Shown: one piece after another, positions 15,736 to 24,717 of the stretch
Layout: the number at the start of each line of letters is the position of its first letter
Numbering within the stretch: position 1 is the stretch's first letter
Origin: Deltaproteobacteria bacterium
GTDB lineage: Bacteria > Desulfobacterota > Desulfuromonadia > Desulfuromonadales > Geopsychrobacteraceae
DNA: 42,541 nucleotides
Direction of reading: 5' to 3'
Assembly (NCBI GenBank): GCA_024276905.1
Contig: JAJRWF010000055.1
Coordinates: forward strand, 1 to 42,541
Made by a program: the position numbers and the translations under genes
Notes under the pieces: generated by a model
Databases searched by the model: none
Seen by the model: only the letters and a program-made list of their open reading frames with translations
Told to the model about the DNA's origin: nothing

Positions 15736-15753
15736 TGACAGATAGCATGAAAT

Positions 15754-15789
15754 AAAAAAGGGCGAACCAGTTCGGGTTCGCCCTTTTTT
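15754..15789. terminator. Bidirectional terminator between the VWA gene and sdhB
   Basis: GGGCGAACC (15760-15768) and GGTTCGCCC (15775-15783) form perfect arms around 6 bases, flanked by six A on the left and six T on the right, so it can stop transcription from both converging sides. Confidence 0.92.
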
Positions 15790-15807
15790 ATTATGCCTTG
15801 TTCAAAC

Positions 15808-16548
15808 CTAGCAACCGATGGTTTTCATATACTCCCGGTTGAGTTTGGCGATGAACTTGACGCTGATCCCCTTCGGGCATGAAGCTTCACACTCAAGGTG
15901 ATTGGTGCAGTTACCGAAACCTTCGGCCTGCAGGGTATCGGTCATGTTCTTGACCCGCGCCTTGGCTTCGATTTTACCCTGCGGCAAAACCGCAAGCTGT
16001 GCCACTTTGGCACTGGTGAAGAGCATCGCCGAGCTGTTGGGACAACCGGCAACACAGGCACCGCAGCCGATACACTCGGCAGCGTCCATTGCATAGTCGG
16101 CAACCGGCTTGCCGATCGGATGAGCGTTGCCATCCGGCACACCACCGGTATGACAAGAGGGGTAGCCACCGGCCTGCATGATATTTTCAAGAGCCGAACG
16201 ATCAACGATAAGATCCTTAACGATCGGGAATGCCCGTGCGCGCCAGGGCTCGATGAAAACTTCGTCGCCGTCCTTGAAAGAGCGCATATGCAGCTGGCAG
16301 ACAGTGGTCCGCTCCTGACCGCCATGAGCCCGGCCGTTGATGACCTGCGAGCACATGCCACAGATACCCTCGCGGCAGTCATGATCGAAAACGATCGGCT
16401 GCTTGCCGGTCTTGATCAGCTCTTCGTTCACCTCATCGAGCATTTCAAGAAAAGACATGTCGGGGCTGATTCCTTTAGCCGGGTAAGTCTCCAGCTGGCC
16501 CTTATCCTTAGGCCCGTTCTGGCGCCATACGTGAAGTGTAAGATCCAT
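15808..16548 (-). CDS. sdhB: Succinate dehydrogenase / fumarate reductase iron-sulfur subunit
   Basis: Carries electrons between the flavoprotein and the membrane cytochrome b. The 246-residue protein has the 2Fe-2S ligands C58, C63, C66 and C84 ([12 protein letters not shown]), then two C-terminal cluster motifs, [11 protein letters not shown] and [15 protein letters not shown], for the 4Fe-4S and 3Fe-4S centres. Its ATG overlaps the sdhA stop by one base (TAATG). The gene order C-A-B and the single cytochrome subunit match the Bacillus/Wolinella-like class. In Geobacter one such complex is reported to work in both directions; that dual role here is inference. Confidence 0.95.
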   Translation of the reverse strand: MDLTLHVWRQNGPKDKGQLETYPAKGISPDMSFLEMLDEVNEELIKTGKQPIVFDHDCREGICGMCSQVINGRAHGGQERTTVCQLHMRSFKDGDEVFIEPWRARAFPIVKDLIVDRSALENIMQAGGYPSCHTGGVPDGNAHPIGKPVADYAMDAAECIGCGACVAGCPNSSAMLFTSAKVAQLAVLPQGKIEAKARVKNMTDTLQAEGFGNCTNHLECEASCPKGISVKFIAKLNREYMKTIGC

Positions 16549-18464
16549 TATTTATAGCTCCTCACGGCAAGTTTAATGTTTTCAAACTTCAGCGGTTCCT
16601 TGTGCAGCTCAGGGGCCTTGTCGTTCCCCTTGAACTCCCAGGCACCGACGTAGGCGAAGTTTTCATCATCACGTGTTGCCTCGCCGTCCTCAGTCTGATG
16701 CTCGGTCCGGAAATGGCCACCGCAGGATTCTTCACGATGCAGAGCATCGGTCGCGAGAACTTCACCGAACTCAAGGAAATCCGCAAGACGTCCGGCATTC
16801 TCAAGCTGCTGGTTGAGCTCAGCACCCGACCCGGTGACATTGACATTGTTCCAGAATTCATCACGAATTTCCGGAATTCGCTGCAGCGCATGTTTGAGGC
16901 TCTCTTCACTCCGCGCCATGCCGACATCTTCCCACATGACCTTACCGAGCTCGCGGTGCAGTTCGCTGACCGTCTTCTTGCCTTTGATATTGAGCAAGGT
17001 ATCGATTCGGCCCTGAACCTGTTCTTTCGACTCTTTGAAAGCCGGATGCTCGTCAGTAACAGTCCCGGGGGTTACAGTCGCCAGGTAAGCAGCAATGGTG
17101 TAAGGAATGACGAAATAACCGTCAGCCAGACCCTGCATCAACGCCGAGGCGCCGAGACGGTTGGCACCGTGGACCGAGAAGTTGGCTTCACCAAGTACGA
17201 ACAGACCGGGTACGTTGCTCATCAGGTTGTAATCAACCCAGAGACCACCCATCGCGTAGTGCGGGGCAGGATAGATCCGCATCGGACGTTTGTAAGCATT
17301 CTCGTCGGTGATCTTTTCATACATTTCAAAGAGATTGCCGTAACGCTCTTTGATGGTGTGCTCACCGACCCGCTCGATAGCAGTCGCATAATCAAGGTAA
17401 ACACCCCGCTTACCAGGACCGACACCCCGCTCATCATCACACTGTTCCTTGGCGGCACGTGAAGCAATATCGCGTGGAGCCAGGTTACCGAAGGAGGGAT
17501 ACTTGCGCTCCAGATAGTAATCACGATCCTCTTCAGGGACATCCCCCGGAGCCTTGTCGCAGTCTTCCTTCTTTTTAGGCACCCAGCAACGACCGTCGTT
17601 ACGCAGTGATTCGGACATCAGGGTCAGTTTTGACTGATGATCGCCGGTCTGCTGGATACAGGTCGGGTGAATCTGGGTATAACAGGGGTTGGCCATATAG
17701 GCGCCTTTTTGGGCAGCCTTCCAGGCGGCAGTGACACTGCAGCCCATGGCGTTGGTCGACAGGTAGAAAACGTTGACGTAGCCACCGGTTGCCAGCACAA
17801 CAGCATCGCCCCAGTAAGAGTTGACCTCACCGGTAACCATGTTACGGCAGGTAATCCCCTTGGCAACACCGTCAACAACAACCAGATCGAGCATCTCGGT
17901 CCGCTCGTTCAGCTTGACAGTCCCGGCTTTGACCTGACGCGACAGGGCCGAATAGGCCCCGAGCAGCAACTGCTGACCAGTCTTGCCGCGCGCATAAAAG
18001 GTCCGCGAAACCTGGGCACCGCCGAAGGAGCGGGTGTCGAGGTAACCGGCGTAATCACGGGCAAAAGGAACACCCTGGGCGACACACTGGTCAATAATAT
18101 TATTCGACACCTGCGACAGGCGCCAGACATCCGCCTCACGAGCGCGGAAATCACCGCCCTTGATGGTGTCATAAAAGAGACGGTAAATACTGTCACCGTC
18201 ATTGGGATAGTTTTTGGCGGCATTGATGCCACCCTGGGCGGCGATCGAGTGGGCACGACGCGCACTATCCTGATAGCAGAAGGCTTCAACATTGTAGCCC
18301 AGCTCACCAAGCGAAGCCGCAGCAGCGCCACCAGCGAGACCGGTACCGACAACCAGAATCTTGAACTTACGTTTATTGGAGGGATTGACCAGCTTCATAT
18401 CGAAGCGATGCTTGTCCCAGGATTTTTCAATAGGACCTGTGGGTGCTTTTCCGTCGAGAATCAC
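16548..18464 (-). CDS. sdhA: Succinate dehydrogenase / fumarate reductase flavoprotein subunit
   Basis: Catalytic subunit of 638 residues interconverting succinate and fumarate. The FAD-binding [18 protein letters not shown] is followed by [16 protein letters not shown], whose His is the site of covalent FAD attachment. Substrate-site features follow, including [14 protein letters not shown] and [15 protein letters not shown], then [17 protein letters not shown] and the FAD-binding [15 protein letters not shown]. It starts 11 bases after sdhC and overlaps sdhB. Length and motif order are as in the Wolinella/Bacillus-type flavoproteins. Confidence 0.96.
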   Translation of the reverse strand: MILDGKAPTGPIEKSWDKHRFDMKLVNPSNKRKFKILVVGTGLAGGAAAASLGELGYNVEAFCYQDSARRAHSIAAQGGINAAKNYPNDGDSIYRLFYDTIKGGDFRAREADVWRLSQVSNNIIDQCVAQGVPFARDYAGYLDTRSFGGAQVSRTFYARGKTGQQLLLGAYSALSRQVKAGTVKLNERTEMLDLVVVDGVAKGITCRNMVTGEVNSYWGDAVVLATGGYVNVFYLSTNAMGCSVTAAWKAAQKGAYMANPCYTQIHPTCIQQTGDHQSKLTLMSESLRNDGRCWVPKKKEDCDKAPGDVPEEDRDYYLERKYPSFGNLAPRDIASRAAKEQCDDERGVGPGKRGVYLDYATAIERVGEHTIKERYGNLFEMYEKITDENAYKRPMRIYPAPHYAMGGLWVDYNLMSNVPGLFVLGEANFSVHGANRLGASALMQGLADGYFVIPYTIAAYLATVTPGTVTDEHPAFKESKEQVQGRIDTLLNIKGKKTVSELHRELGKVMWEDVGMARSEESLKHALQRIPEIRDEFWNNVNVTGSGAELNQQLENAGRLADFLEFGEVLATDALHREESCGGHFRTEHQTEDGEATRDDENFAYVGAWEFKGNDKAPELHKEPLKFENIKLAVRSYK

Positions 18465-18475
18465 AATAAACCCCC

Positions 18476-19153
18476 TTAGAGCTTCACAAAGCGAGCGAGG
18501 ATAAGAACAGGAATGGCGACATAAGCCAGCAGGAAACCAACCGCAACAAGCTTGCCGCCGAGAGTAACCTTTTCGTGACTGGGTCCATTATTCCAACCGA
18601 AGGTCTGAACAAAGCTTGAAAGTCCGTGGGTCAGATGCAGAAACAGGGCGATCATTCCGACAATATAGACCAGCGATACGAAAACTTTCTGGAAGCTCAG
18701 AACCACCATCGAGAAAACATCGGGGCGCATTGCAGCGTCAAACGGCAGGTTGGCCGCAGAAATCTCGGGGTTCGTAATCTGCACCGTGAAGTGCAACAGA
18801 TGATAGATCAAAAATGCCAGCAAAATCAGCCCTGTATAGAGCATTGACTCGCTGGAAAAGGTGGTCTTCATCCGCTTTTTGATCGAATAATTTACCGGCG
18901 TAGCAGCACGGTTCTCCATCGAGAGTTTGATCCCGAAGGTGATGTGTACGGCAAAGATGACCAGCATAATCAGGCGGAAAACCCAGACCAGAGGGCCCAG
19001 ATCGTGAAGGTGCTCGGCATAGGCGTTAATACCGTCAGGCCCGGCAAACACAGACAGATTGCCAAGCAGGTGCATGGAGATAAAACCGACCAAAAGCAGG
19101 CCGGTCACCGCCATCAGAATCTTTCTTCCCACAGTGCTTTGTGTCAAATGCAT
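18476..19153 (-). CDS. sdhC: Succinate dehydrogenase / fumarate reductase cytochrome b subunit
   Basis: Membrane anchor of 225 residues with five predicted helices that exchanges electrons with the (mena)quinone pool. Histidines in the helices, H28, H70, H118/H121 and H173/H176, sit where the diheme cytochrome b558 of Bacillus SdhC has its four haem ligands, so two haems are expected. It is the first gene of sdhCAB. GAGGGA lies about 8 bases before the ATG. A leader of over 300 bases with inverted repeats and a GTATAC palindrome precedes it and probably holds the operon promoter and regulation. Confidence 0.93.
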   Translation of the reverse strand: MHLTQSTVGRKILMAVTGLLLVGFISMHLLGNLSVFAGPDGINAYAEHLHDLGPLVWVFRLIMLVIFAVHITFGIKLSMENRAATPVNYSIKKRMKTTFSSESMLYTGLILLAFLIYHLLHFTVQITNPEISAANLPFDAAMRPDVFSMVVLSFQKVFVSLVYIVGMIALFLHLTHGLSSFVQTFGWNNGPSHEKVTLGGKLVAVGFLLAYVAIPVLILARFVKL

Positions 19154-19498
19154 AGTTCAATCCCTCAAATAAGTGAATGATGGCAGATTGAAGAGAGTAC
19201 GTCTTCAATCCAACCGCTGCGCGACATTCGGGCGGCTCATACCCGCGTCCAGATTCCTCCTGAAGTCGAGCCTTGACTGACCGCTGGCGGACCCCGCCAG
19301 TTTACCTTCCTCCTGACCATAGGCTAAAATCCCTTCGCAAAAGGAGGAGCGCAGCGCAAGTTAGTAAATGGACCAGTTGCGTTCCCCGGATCAGCTCACC
19401 AGAAGTGGCATCCAGAACCGTATACTGTATACTAAACATCGTTATAAAATAAAACCCCAAAAATCCTGATTGTGTATTTTCTAATCAACCGACACCCC
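19154..19498 (-). promoter_or_regulatory. Long leader region of sdhCAB
   Basis: This 345-base gap between valS and sdhC has no credible gene. Read on the minus strand it contains a GTATAC palindrome near the valS end, then two copies of TCAGGAGGAA (19307-19316 and 19254-19263, 53 bases apart), a hairpin CTGGCGG-GGT-CCGCCAG (19284-19300), and a second hairpin with perfect 9-base arms GATTGAAGA / TCTTCAATC (19186-19210) about 33 bases before the start codon. I could not place a convincing promoter, nor match a riboswitch class that I know. Confidence 0.5.
19420..19432. promoter_or_regulatory. GTATAC-n-GTATAC palindrome, candidate operator upstream of sdhCAB
   Basis: GTATACTGTATAC is two copies of the self-complementary hexamer GTATAC around one base. 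Such short dyads are typical of GntR-family and similar dimeric repressors. It lies 267 bases from sdhC, so it would control the operon only if the promoter is at the valS end of the leader. The regulator is unknown. Confidence 0.4.
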
Positions 19499-22168
19499 TT
19501 ACGCCTGCTCCTGACGCATAAAGCCACGAATCCGTTCCAGGCCTTGCTGAAGCACAGCCATCTTTTCCTGCGCCGCCGCCAGCTTGGCGCGGTCCTTTTC
19601 CAGGACCTGCGCCGGAGCGTTGGCAACAAATTTTTCATTACTCAACTTACGGGTAAAAAAGTCGAGATCTTTCTGCACCTTGGCAATCTCTTTTGTAAGT
19701 CGTCCCTCCTCCTCGGCCAAATCAATCAACCCGGCCAGCGGGACCAGGACCTCAACATCGCCCGCAATCTGGGTTGCAGATTGACCGGGCCGTTCAATAG
19801 CAACCCCCGCGGTCAGACCTTCTACTCGTGCCAGAGAACGAATATAGCCTTCCCCCTCTGAAACAGTTTCGGCACTCTGCCGACTGCGGCAATCAAGGCT
19901 GACTGCAATCCTGCGCCCGGGAGCCACATCCAGCTCACCGCGAATATTTCGGATTGCACGCACCACCTCCATGACCAGATCCATCCGTGCAACAGCATCG
20001 GAGTCGATGTCAAACCCACCACAGGCCGGATAGTCTGCCCGCATGATCGTCGCGGCCGGACGCTCACCGGGGAGTGCCTGCCAGATCTCTTCGGTGACAA
20101 AGGGGATAAAGGGGTGCAGCAGACGCAGCAAACCTTCAAGGACCGTATAGAGAACCGACTGAACACGCTGTTTTGCCTGCGGATCATCACCGTAAAGATC
20201 GTCCTTGGCCAGCTCGACATACCAGTCACAGAACTCATGCCAGGTGAAGGAATAAAGCGTTCCGGCGGCATCATTGAATTTATACCCCTGCAGGCAGGCA
20301 CTGACTTCGGTAGCTGCCTTGTCGAAGCGATCCAGAATCCACTGATCGGCCAGACTCAGTTTAAAATCAGCCGGTGTAACTGCAGCGGGATCGAAATCTT
20401 CCAGGTTCATCAATGCAAAACGGCTGGCGTTCCAGAGCTTGTTGACGAAGTTGCGATAACCACCGATCCGCTCGGTCGAAAGTTTGATATCACGTCCCAT
20501 GGCGGCAAAAGCGGCCAGAGTGAAGCGAAAGGCATCCGCACCGTATTCGTCGACTACCGTCAAAGGGTCAATAACATTGCCCTTGCTCTTGCTCATCTTC
20601 TGCCCCTGGGCATCACGCACCAGGGCATGAATATAGACCTCCTTGAAAGGCACCTCATCCATGAACTTGAGGCCCATCATCATCATGCGGGCCACCCAGA
20701 AGAACAGAATGTCGAAACCGGTCACCAGGCAGGAGGTCGGATAGAACTTGTCGAGAGCGGCAGTCTTGTCCGGCCAACCCATGGTTGAAAAGGGCCAGAG
20801 CGCCGAGGAAAACCAGGTATCGAGGACGTCGGTCTCCTGCTGCAGAGATTTTGAACCACAATGACTGCAGGATGTAGCATCCTCGCGACTGACCGTGATT
20901 TTGCCGCAATCATCGCAAAACCAGGCCGGAATCCGGTGCCCCCACCAGATCTGACGACTGACGCACCAGTCCTGGATATTGTTCATCCACTCGAAATAGG
21001 TTTTCTCCCACTGGACGGGCAGAATCTTGGTTTTGCCGGTCTCGACTGCTTCAATCGCCTTTTCGGCCATTGGCCCGACCGAAACGTACCACTGCTTGCT
21101 CATATAGGGTTCGATGATCGTCTTGCAGCGATAACACTCGCCGACCGCATTGGCGTAGTCATCGATCTGATCCAGCAACCCCTGAGCCTGCAGATCTTCG
21201 ACAATTTTCTTACGCGCTGCATAACGGTCGAGGCCCAGGTACTCGCCGCCGTTCTCGTTGATATTGCCTGATTCGTCGAGCACGTTGATCACTTCAAGAT
21301 CGTGACGCTTGCCGATCTCGAAATCATTAAAGTCATGGGCCGGAGTAATTTTAACCGCACCGGAACCGAACTCACGATCAACATAGTCATCAGCGATCAC
21401 CGGAATCTCGCGGCCGGTCAATGGCAATTTGACCGTTTTGCCAATCAGGTCAGCATAGCGCTCATCCTCAGGATGAACTGCGACGGCGCTATCGCCCAGC
21501 ATGGTTTCGGGACGTGTGGTCGCAACCACCAGCACCCGGTCGGTTCCAGCCACCGGATAACGCAGGTGCCAGAGATGGCCCTTTTTGTCTTCATGCTCAA
21601 CTTCAAGATCCGAGAGTGCCGTATGGCAACGCGGGCACCAGTTGATCAGCCGATTGGCCCGGTAGACCAGACCATCTTCGTACAGGCGCACGAAAACCTC
21701 ACGCACCGCCTTCGACAACCCGGCATCCATCGTAAAGCGCTCACGCTCCCAATCGCAGGAAGCGCCGAGGCACTTGAGCTGATTGATGATCTGCCCGCCA
21801 GATTCCTCGCGCCACTGCCAGACCCGCTCAACGAACTTCTCGCGGCCGAGTTCATGACGATCACATCCCTCGCCAGCCAACTGCTTCTCGACCACATTCT
21901 GGGTCGCAATCCCCGCATGATCGGTTCCCGGCATCCAGAGGACCTCATGACCGGTCATCCGCTTCCAGCGACAGAGAATATCCTGCAACGTATTATTGAG
22001 AGCATGTCCCATATGCAGAACACCGGTGACATTCGGTGGCGGGATAACAATTGAATAGGGTGCCGCTGATGATTTTTCATCGCCACGGAAATAGCCGGAT
22101 CCCTCCCACTTCTGGTACCATTTCTGCTCAACCTGCTGTGGTTCGTACCCCTTGGGTAATTTTTCCAT
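19499..22168 (-). CDS. valS: Valyl-tRNA synthetase
   Basis: Class Ia synthetase charging tRNA-Val, with editing of misactivated threonine. Motifs seen from the ATG at 22168: HIGH-type HMGH (52-55, in PPPNVTGVLHMGHALNNT), the zinc-binding CPRC region, the editing domain (TTRPETMLGDSAVAVHPED), WCVSRQIWWGHRIPAW, KMSKS (GQKMSKSKGN), and a C-terminal coiled-coil arm (EEEGRLTKEIAKVQKDLDFF). About 889 residues, normal length. The frame extends 32 codons further upstream, but that part has no family similarity; a TGAGGA sequence favours the MEKLPKGYEP start. Preceded by a terminator that separates it from the response-regulator gene. Confidence 0.97.
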   Translation of the reverse strand: MEKLPKGYEPQQVEQKWYQKWEGSGYFRGDEKSSAAPYSIVIPPPNVTGVLHMGHALNNTLQDILCRWKRMTGHEVLWMPGTDHAGIATQNVVEKQLAGEGCDRHELGREKFVERVWQWREESGGQIINQLKCLGASCDWERERFTMDAGLSKAVREVFVRLYEDGLVYRANRLINWCPRCHTALSDLEVEHEDKKGHLWHLRYPVAGTDRVLVVATTRPETMLGDSAVAVHPEDERYADLIGKTVKLPLTGREIPVIADDYVDREFGSGAVKITPAHDFNDFEIGKRHDLEVINVLDESGNINENGGEYLGLDRYAARKKIVEDLQAQGLLDQIDDYANAVGECYRCKTIIEPYMSKQWYVSVGPMAEKAIEAVETGKTKILPVQWEKTYFEWMNNIQDWCVSRQIWWGHRIPAWFCDDCGKITVSREDATSCSHCGSKSLQQETDVLDTWFSSALWPFSTMGWPDKTAALDKFYPTSCLVTGFDILFFWVARMMMMGLKFMDEVPFKEVYIHALVRDAQGQKMSKSKGNVIDPLTVVDEYGADAFRFTLAAFAAMGRDIKLSTERIGGYRNFVNKLWNASRFALMNLEDFDPAAVTPADFKLSLADQWILDRFDKAATEVSACLQGYKFNDAAGTLYSFTWHEFCDWYVELAKDDLYGDDPQAKQRVQSVLYTVLEGLLRLLHPFIPFVTEEIWQALPGERPAATIMRADYPACGGFDIDSDAVARMDLVMEVVRAIRNIRGELDVAPGRRIAVSLDCRSRQSAETVSEGEGYIRSLARVEGLTAGVAIERPGQSATQIAGDVEVLVPLAGLIDLAEEEGRLTKEIAKVQKDLDFFTRKLSNEKFVANAPAQVLEKDRAKLAAAQEKMAVLQQGLERIRGFMRQEQA

Positions 22169-22238
22169 TTTTCTGTTTATCCTCATAGCTTCAACGCCGG
22201 CACAACACAAGCTTGTTGCATCAGACGGATACGACAAA

Positions 22239-22277
22239 GGGGGGAGGCAAGGCACATGCTGCACCTTGCCTCCCCCC
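22239..22277 (-). terminator. Hairpin terminator between the response regulator gene and valS
   Basis: Perfect 14-base arms (GGGGGGAGGCAAGG and CCTTGCCTCCCCCC) around 11 bases, directly downstream of the regulator gene. On the minus strand only TTTG follows, so the T tract is short, but the stem is very strong. Confidence 0.7.
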
Positions 22278-22315
22278 GGGATTCAAACTGTGGACCGCTC
22301 AGCTTACCCGGAAGC

Positions 22316-23710
22316 TCAGGCCGCCCCTTCCTTGATTTTGCGAATTTCGTCTTTGATCATACTTTCGGCCAGATCCGGAACAACCTCCCAAACAACCTGT
22401 TCCAGTAACTGTGCCGCCATTTTTTCGATAACCGGGCCGGCAACCTTCCGGATAACAACTTCCATATCCGATGGATCGAGGCGGAGCAACTGTTCCTCAG
22501 CAACGGCAATATGTGGCGAAGACTCAGCTCCGGAGAGCAAAGATGATGCAACAGCCGGCTCGGATGCAGCCTCGACCACTTCATCCTCATCCTCGGCGAA
22601 AACAAAATCGCTGGCAGGCGACAGACCATCCAGCGGCCCTGATTCGTCAACAGGTTCAGGTGCCGTAAAGTCAACAACCTCAGCAGCAGGCTCCTCTTCG
22701 AAATCAACCGCAGCTACCGGATCTGGCACCGCCACCGGTTCTTCTTCGATAATCGCATCGTCATCGAGTTCGAGAATGTCCTCTTCGCCCAATTCGAGGA
22801 TGTCTTCCTCCGGTTCTTCCTCGACGAAAGAAGCCGCTTCTTCAATAACGGCAGCAGCTTCCTCGATAACCGGAGCAGCTTCCTCGATAACCGGAGCAGC
22901 TTCCTCGATAACCGGAGCAGCTTCCTCGATAATCGGAGCAGCTTCCTCGATAATCGGAGCAGCTTCCTCGATAATCGGAGCAGCTTCCTCGATAACCGGA
23001 GCGGCTTCCTCGATAATCGGAGCAGCTTCCTCGATAACCGGAGCAGGGTCTTCAAACTGAATCGGTTCTTCGTTGGTCGCATCCACTTCGGACACTGCCA
23101 CTAGAGGTTCTTCAGTGATGAGGGGTTCGGAGATATCCGCCTGGAGATCCTCTTCTTCAAAAGTCACTGCATCCCAGATATCATCGCCCGCCTCTACGCC
23201 CTCATCGCTTTCCGACTCATCAGCAGCCTCTTCGGCTTCTGACTCCTCGGCACGGACCGGATCCTCAACGGCAACCGGCTCAGGAGTATCATCAACCGGT
23301 TCGGACACCGGCACCGAAACCGGGGCAACTGGTCGTTCCGGAGCAGCCGCTAACAGTTCTTCAACCTTGGTGATCAAGGCCTGCGATTCAAATGGCTTGC
23401 TCAGCCAGCCGTCGGCACCGGCCGCAGTCGCCCGGGCTTCGTCAAAGTTCTCGAAAGCACCAGGTAAGAGCAGCACGGGTGTCGAACCCAAGACGGCATC
23501 ACCTTTTATTTCGCGACAGAGTTCGAGGCCGTCCTTCCCGGGCATACCGATATCTGCGATCACCAGATCAGGAAACTCCTTACGGGCCAGATCCAGCGCC
23601 GCATCACCATTTTCGGCGATCAGAAGTTGATAATCCAGATTGGCAAAAACGATTCCGACTACCTTCTGGATTGTCAGGCTGTCATCGGCCAGAAGCAGTT
23701 TCTTCGCCAT
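22316..23710 (-). CDS. CheY-like receiver protein with long repetitive acidic linker and C-terminal helical domain
   Basis: A 464-residue protein in three parts. Residues 1-122 are a receiver with D9/D10, phosphoacceptor D53 (VIADIGMPGKDG), T77 and K105. Residues 125-400 are low-complexity, rich in Glu, Ala and Pro, and include nine perfect heptads of P(V/I)IEEAA (224-286). Residues 405-464 are a compact helical domain (LRLDPSDMEVVIRKVAGPVIEKM ... VVWEVVPDLAESMIKDEI) that I have seen only as a tail on receiver proteins of this bacterial group. No DNA-binding or enzyme domain is visible. Two CheW-like genes precede it, so it is probably the output of a chemosensory-type system, perhaps a localisation or scaffold protein. 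Confidence 0.85.
   Translation of the reverse strand: MAKKLLLADDSLTIQKVVGIVFANLDYQLLIAENGDAALDLARKEFPDLVIADIGMPGKDGLELCREIKGDAVLGSTPVLLLPGAFENFDEARATAAGADGWLSKPFESQALITKVEELLAAAPERPVAPVSVPVSEPVDDTPEPVAVEDPVRAEESEAEEAADESESDEGVEAGDDIWDAVTFEEEDLQADISEPLITEEPLVAVSEVDATNEEPIQFEDPAPVIEEAAPIIEEAAPVIEEAAPIIEEAAPIIEEAAPIIEEAAPVIEEAAPVIEEAAPVIEEAAAVIEEAASFVEEEPEEDILELGEEDILELDDDAIIEEEPVAVPDPVAAVDFEEEPAAEVVDFTAPEPVDESGPLDGLSPASDFVFAEDEDEVVEAASEPAVASSLLSGAESSPHIAVAEEQLLRLDPSDMEVVIRKVAGPVIEKMAAQLLEQVVWEVVPDLAESMIKDEIRKIKEGAA
22853..23041 (-). repeat. Nine tandem 21-bp coding repeats (heptad P-V/I-I-E-E-A-A)
   Basis: Nine consecutive units encode PVIEEAA or PIIEEAA, followed by degenerate units AVIEEAA and SFVEEEP to about 22820. 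Units differ mainly at the Val/Ile codon (gtt/att). Confidence 0.95.
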
Positions 23711-23748
23711 TCGATGCCTCCTCGCACCTTGTATTGCCCCCCATCAGT

Positions 23749-24168
23749 TCAGGAGCGGACCAGATCCATTATAAAATCGTCTACATTCAGAACCAGAAAA
23801 CGATTCTTGCGATAATAAAAATACTCAGGCAAAAAGCCTGTAACATCCTGATCGCCTGCTATCCACTTACCGCGGGTTTCAGCGACAATTCCGACTGTCG
23901 TATCCGCAGGCAATGCGATCGTACCATACTCCGTTGCAAGCAGGACCTGAAATCCGGCACCCAACTCTTTTCCAGCTTCAACACCAGGCAATCCTGCAGA
24001 ATCAAGCAACGGCACTACCCTGTTATCGACAATCAGCATCCCGGACATCCGATCAGGGGTCAGGGGCAGAGGCTCAACCCTCCCGTTGTCAATCACACGC
24101 AAAAGCCGACCCAGGGGGACAGCATAACTGCAAGCCGCCATTCGGAACAGGCCAAGTCGTTCGTTCAT
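23749..24168 (-). CDS. CheW-like domain protein (second of two)
   Basis: A 139-residue protein with CheW-type beta-barrel features: LGLFRMAACSYAVPLGRLLRVID at the start, RMSGMLIVDNRVVPLLDSAGLPG in the middle (where CheW has the (I/L)R(G)...PV(I/V)DL segment) and a final FLVLNVDDFI. CheW domains couple receptors to CheA kinases. Its ATG overlaps the stop of the other CheW-like gene by 4 bases, and the repetitive receiver protein follows after 38 bases. Similarity to canonical CheW is weak, so a specialised coupling role is likely. No CheA or receptor lies in the window. Confidence 0.75.
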   Translation of the reverse strand: MNERLGLFRMAACSYAVPLGRLLRVIDNGRVEPLPLTPDRMSGMLIVDNRVVPLLDSAGLPGVEAGKELGAGFQVLLATEYGTIALPADTTVGIVAETRGKWIAGDQDVTGFLPEYFYYRKNRFLVLNVDDFIMDLVRS

Positions 24169-24599
24169 GGTTGCCCTCCCGCATAACAGGACGACAGTTC
24201 CAGCCGTAAAAACGGGGCTCCGTTAAAAATGGCAAGCTGGTGAAAGCAGCGCCAGCCGGGCGCCTGCAACAATTGCGGCAATGGATGGTCAACCATTTCG
24301 GGGACAGAGCAAAAGCCCTCTACCCGATCAACCAGCAAAGCCCAGTTGCCTTCACTGCTGTGCAGAACCAGGGCAGTATCCGTCAGTCCGGATTCAAGCC
24401 CCAACCGTTCCGAAAGATCAATGACCGGAATCATGGTGCGGCGAAAAGCCAACGCACCTGTCACCGACAACTGCGGGTCTACCTGTCCGTAATCAACCTG
24501 TTCGGTGACCTGTTCACGTATTTCCACCAACGCGCCCAGATCGACGTAGAAGCCGACCGTTCCGATTCGAAAGAGCAACCTGCGAGAGTTTGCGTCCAT
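24165..24599 (-). CDS. CheW-like domain protein (first of two)
   Basis: A 144-residue CheW-type protein: LLFRIGTVGFYVDLGALVEIRE, then GALAFRRTMIPVIDLSERLGL, matching the core CheW segment G...FRG..IPVIDL, and ALLVDRVEGFCSVPE, matching the V(D)xVxxV region. It leads the three-gene CheW-CheW-receiver cluster and has its own promoter upstream. The next gene overlaps its stop by 4 bases. Partners (a CheA and receptors) must be encoded elsewhere. Confidence in the fold is good; the pathway is unknown. Confidence 0.8.
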   Translation of the reverse strand: MDANSRRLLFRIGTVGFYVDLGALVEIREQVTEQVDYGQVDPQLSVTGALAFRRTMIPVIDLSERLGLESGLTDTALVLHSSEGNWALLVDRVEGFCSVPEMVDHPLPQLLQAPGWRCFHQLAIFNGAPFLRLELSSCYAGGQP

Positions 24600-24651
24600 G
24601 CCCTGTGACCATCCATAAGAATCGGTTCAATCCGCGCCTGAGGCCGCGCTA

Positions 24652-24681
24652 ACGCTAGCATAGCGACTTCTGGGGTGTCAA
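24652..24681 (-). promoter_or_regulatory. Promoter of the CheW-CheW-receiver cluster
   Basis: On the minus strand TTGACA (24676-24681) is followed after 18 bases by an extended -10, TGC-TAGCGT (TAGCGT at 24652-24657). It lies about 55 bases before the first CheW-like ATG. Confidence 0.5.
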
Positions 24682-24683
24682 GT

Positions 24684-24699
24684 TTTTCCCTAGGGAAAA
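24684..24699. promoter_or_regulatory. 16-bp perfect palindrome upstream of the CheW-cluster promoter
   Basis: TTTTCCCTAGGGAAAA is fully self-complementary and sits 2 bases upstream of the -35 box, a typical activator position. No T tract follows on the minus strand, so it is not a normal terminator for the dGTPase-like gene. On the plus strand no gene would be terminated here. Confidence 0.45.
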
Positions 24700-24717
24700 T
24701 CAATAAGTTACCTCGGT

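Noticed and set aside
16602-18479. Two long plus-strand ORFs (286 and 280 residues)
   Set aside because: Antisense to sdhA, whose FAD and substrate motifs are unmistakable on the minus strand.
19205-19245. Short leader peptide (MSRPNVAQRLD) in the sdhC leader
   Set aside because: The only purine-rich ribosome site is about 14 bases from the ATG and the peptide has no run of regulatory codons.
19154-19498. Known riboswitch (cyclic-di-GMP, SAM, THF, glutamine, Moco, mini-ykkC)
   Set aside because: None of the consensus cores that I remember fits; it is reported only as a structured leader.
22152-23060. 302-residue plus-strand ORF rich in Ser, Ala and Gly
   Set aside because: It is the antisense shadow of the repetitive Glu/Ala/Pro linker of the receiver protein; the repeats create a long open frame on the opposite strand.
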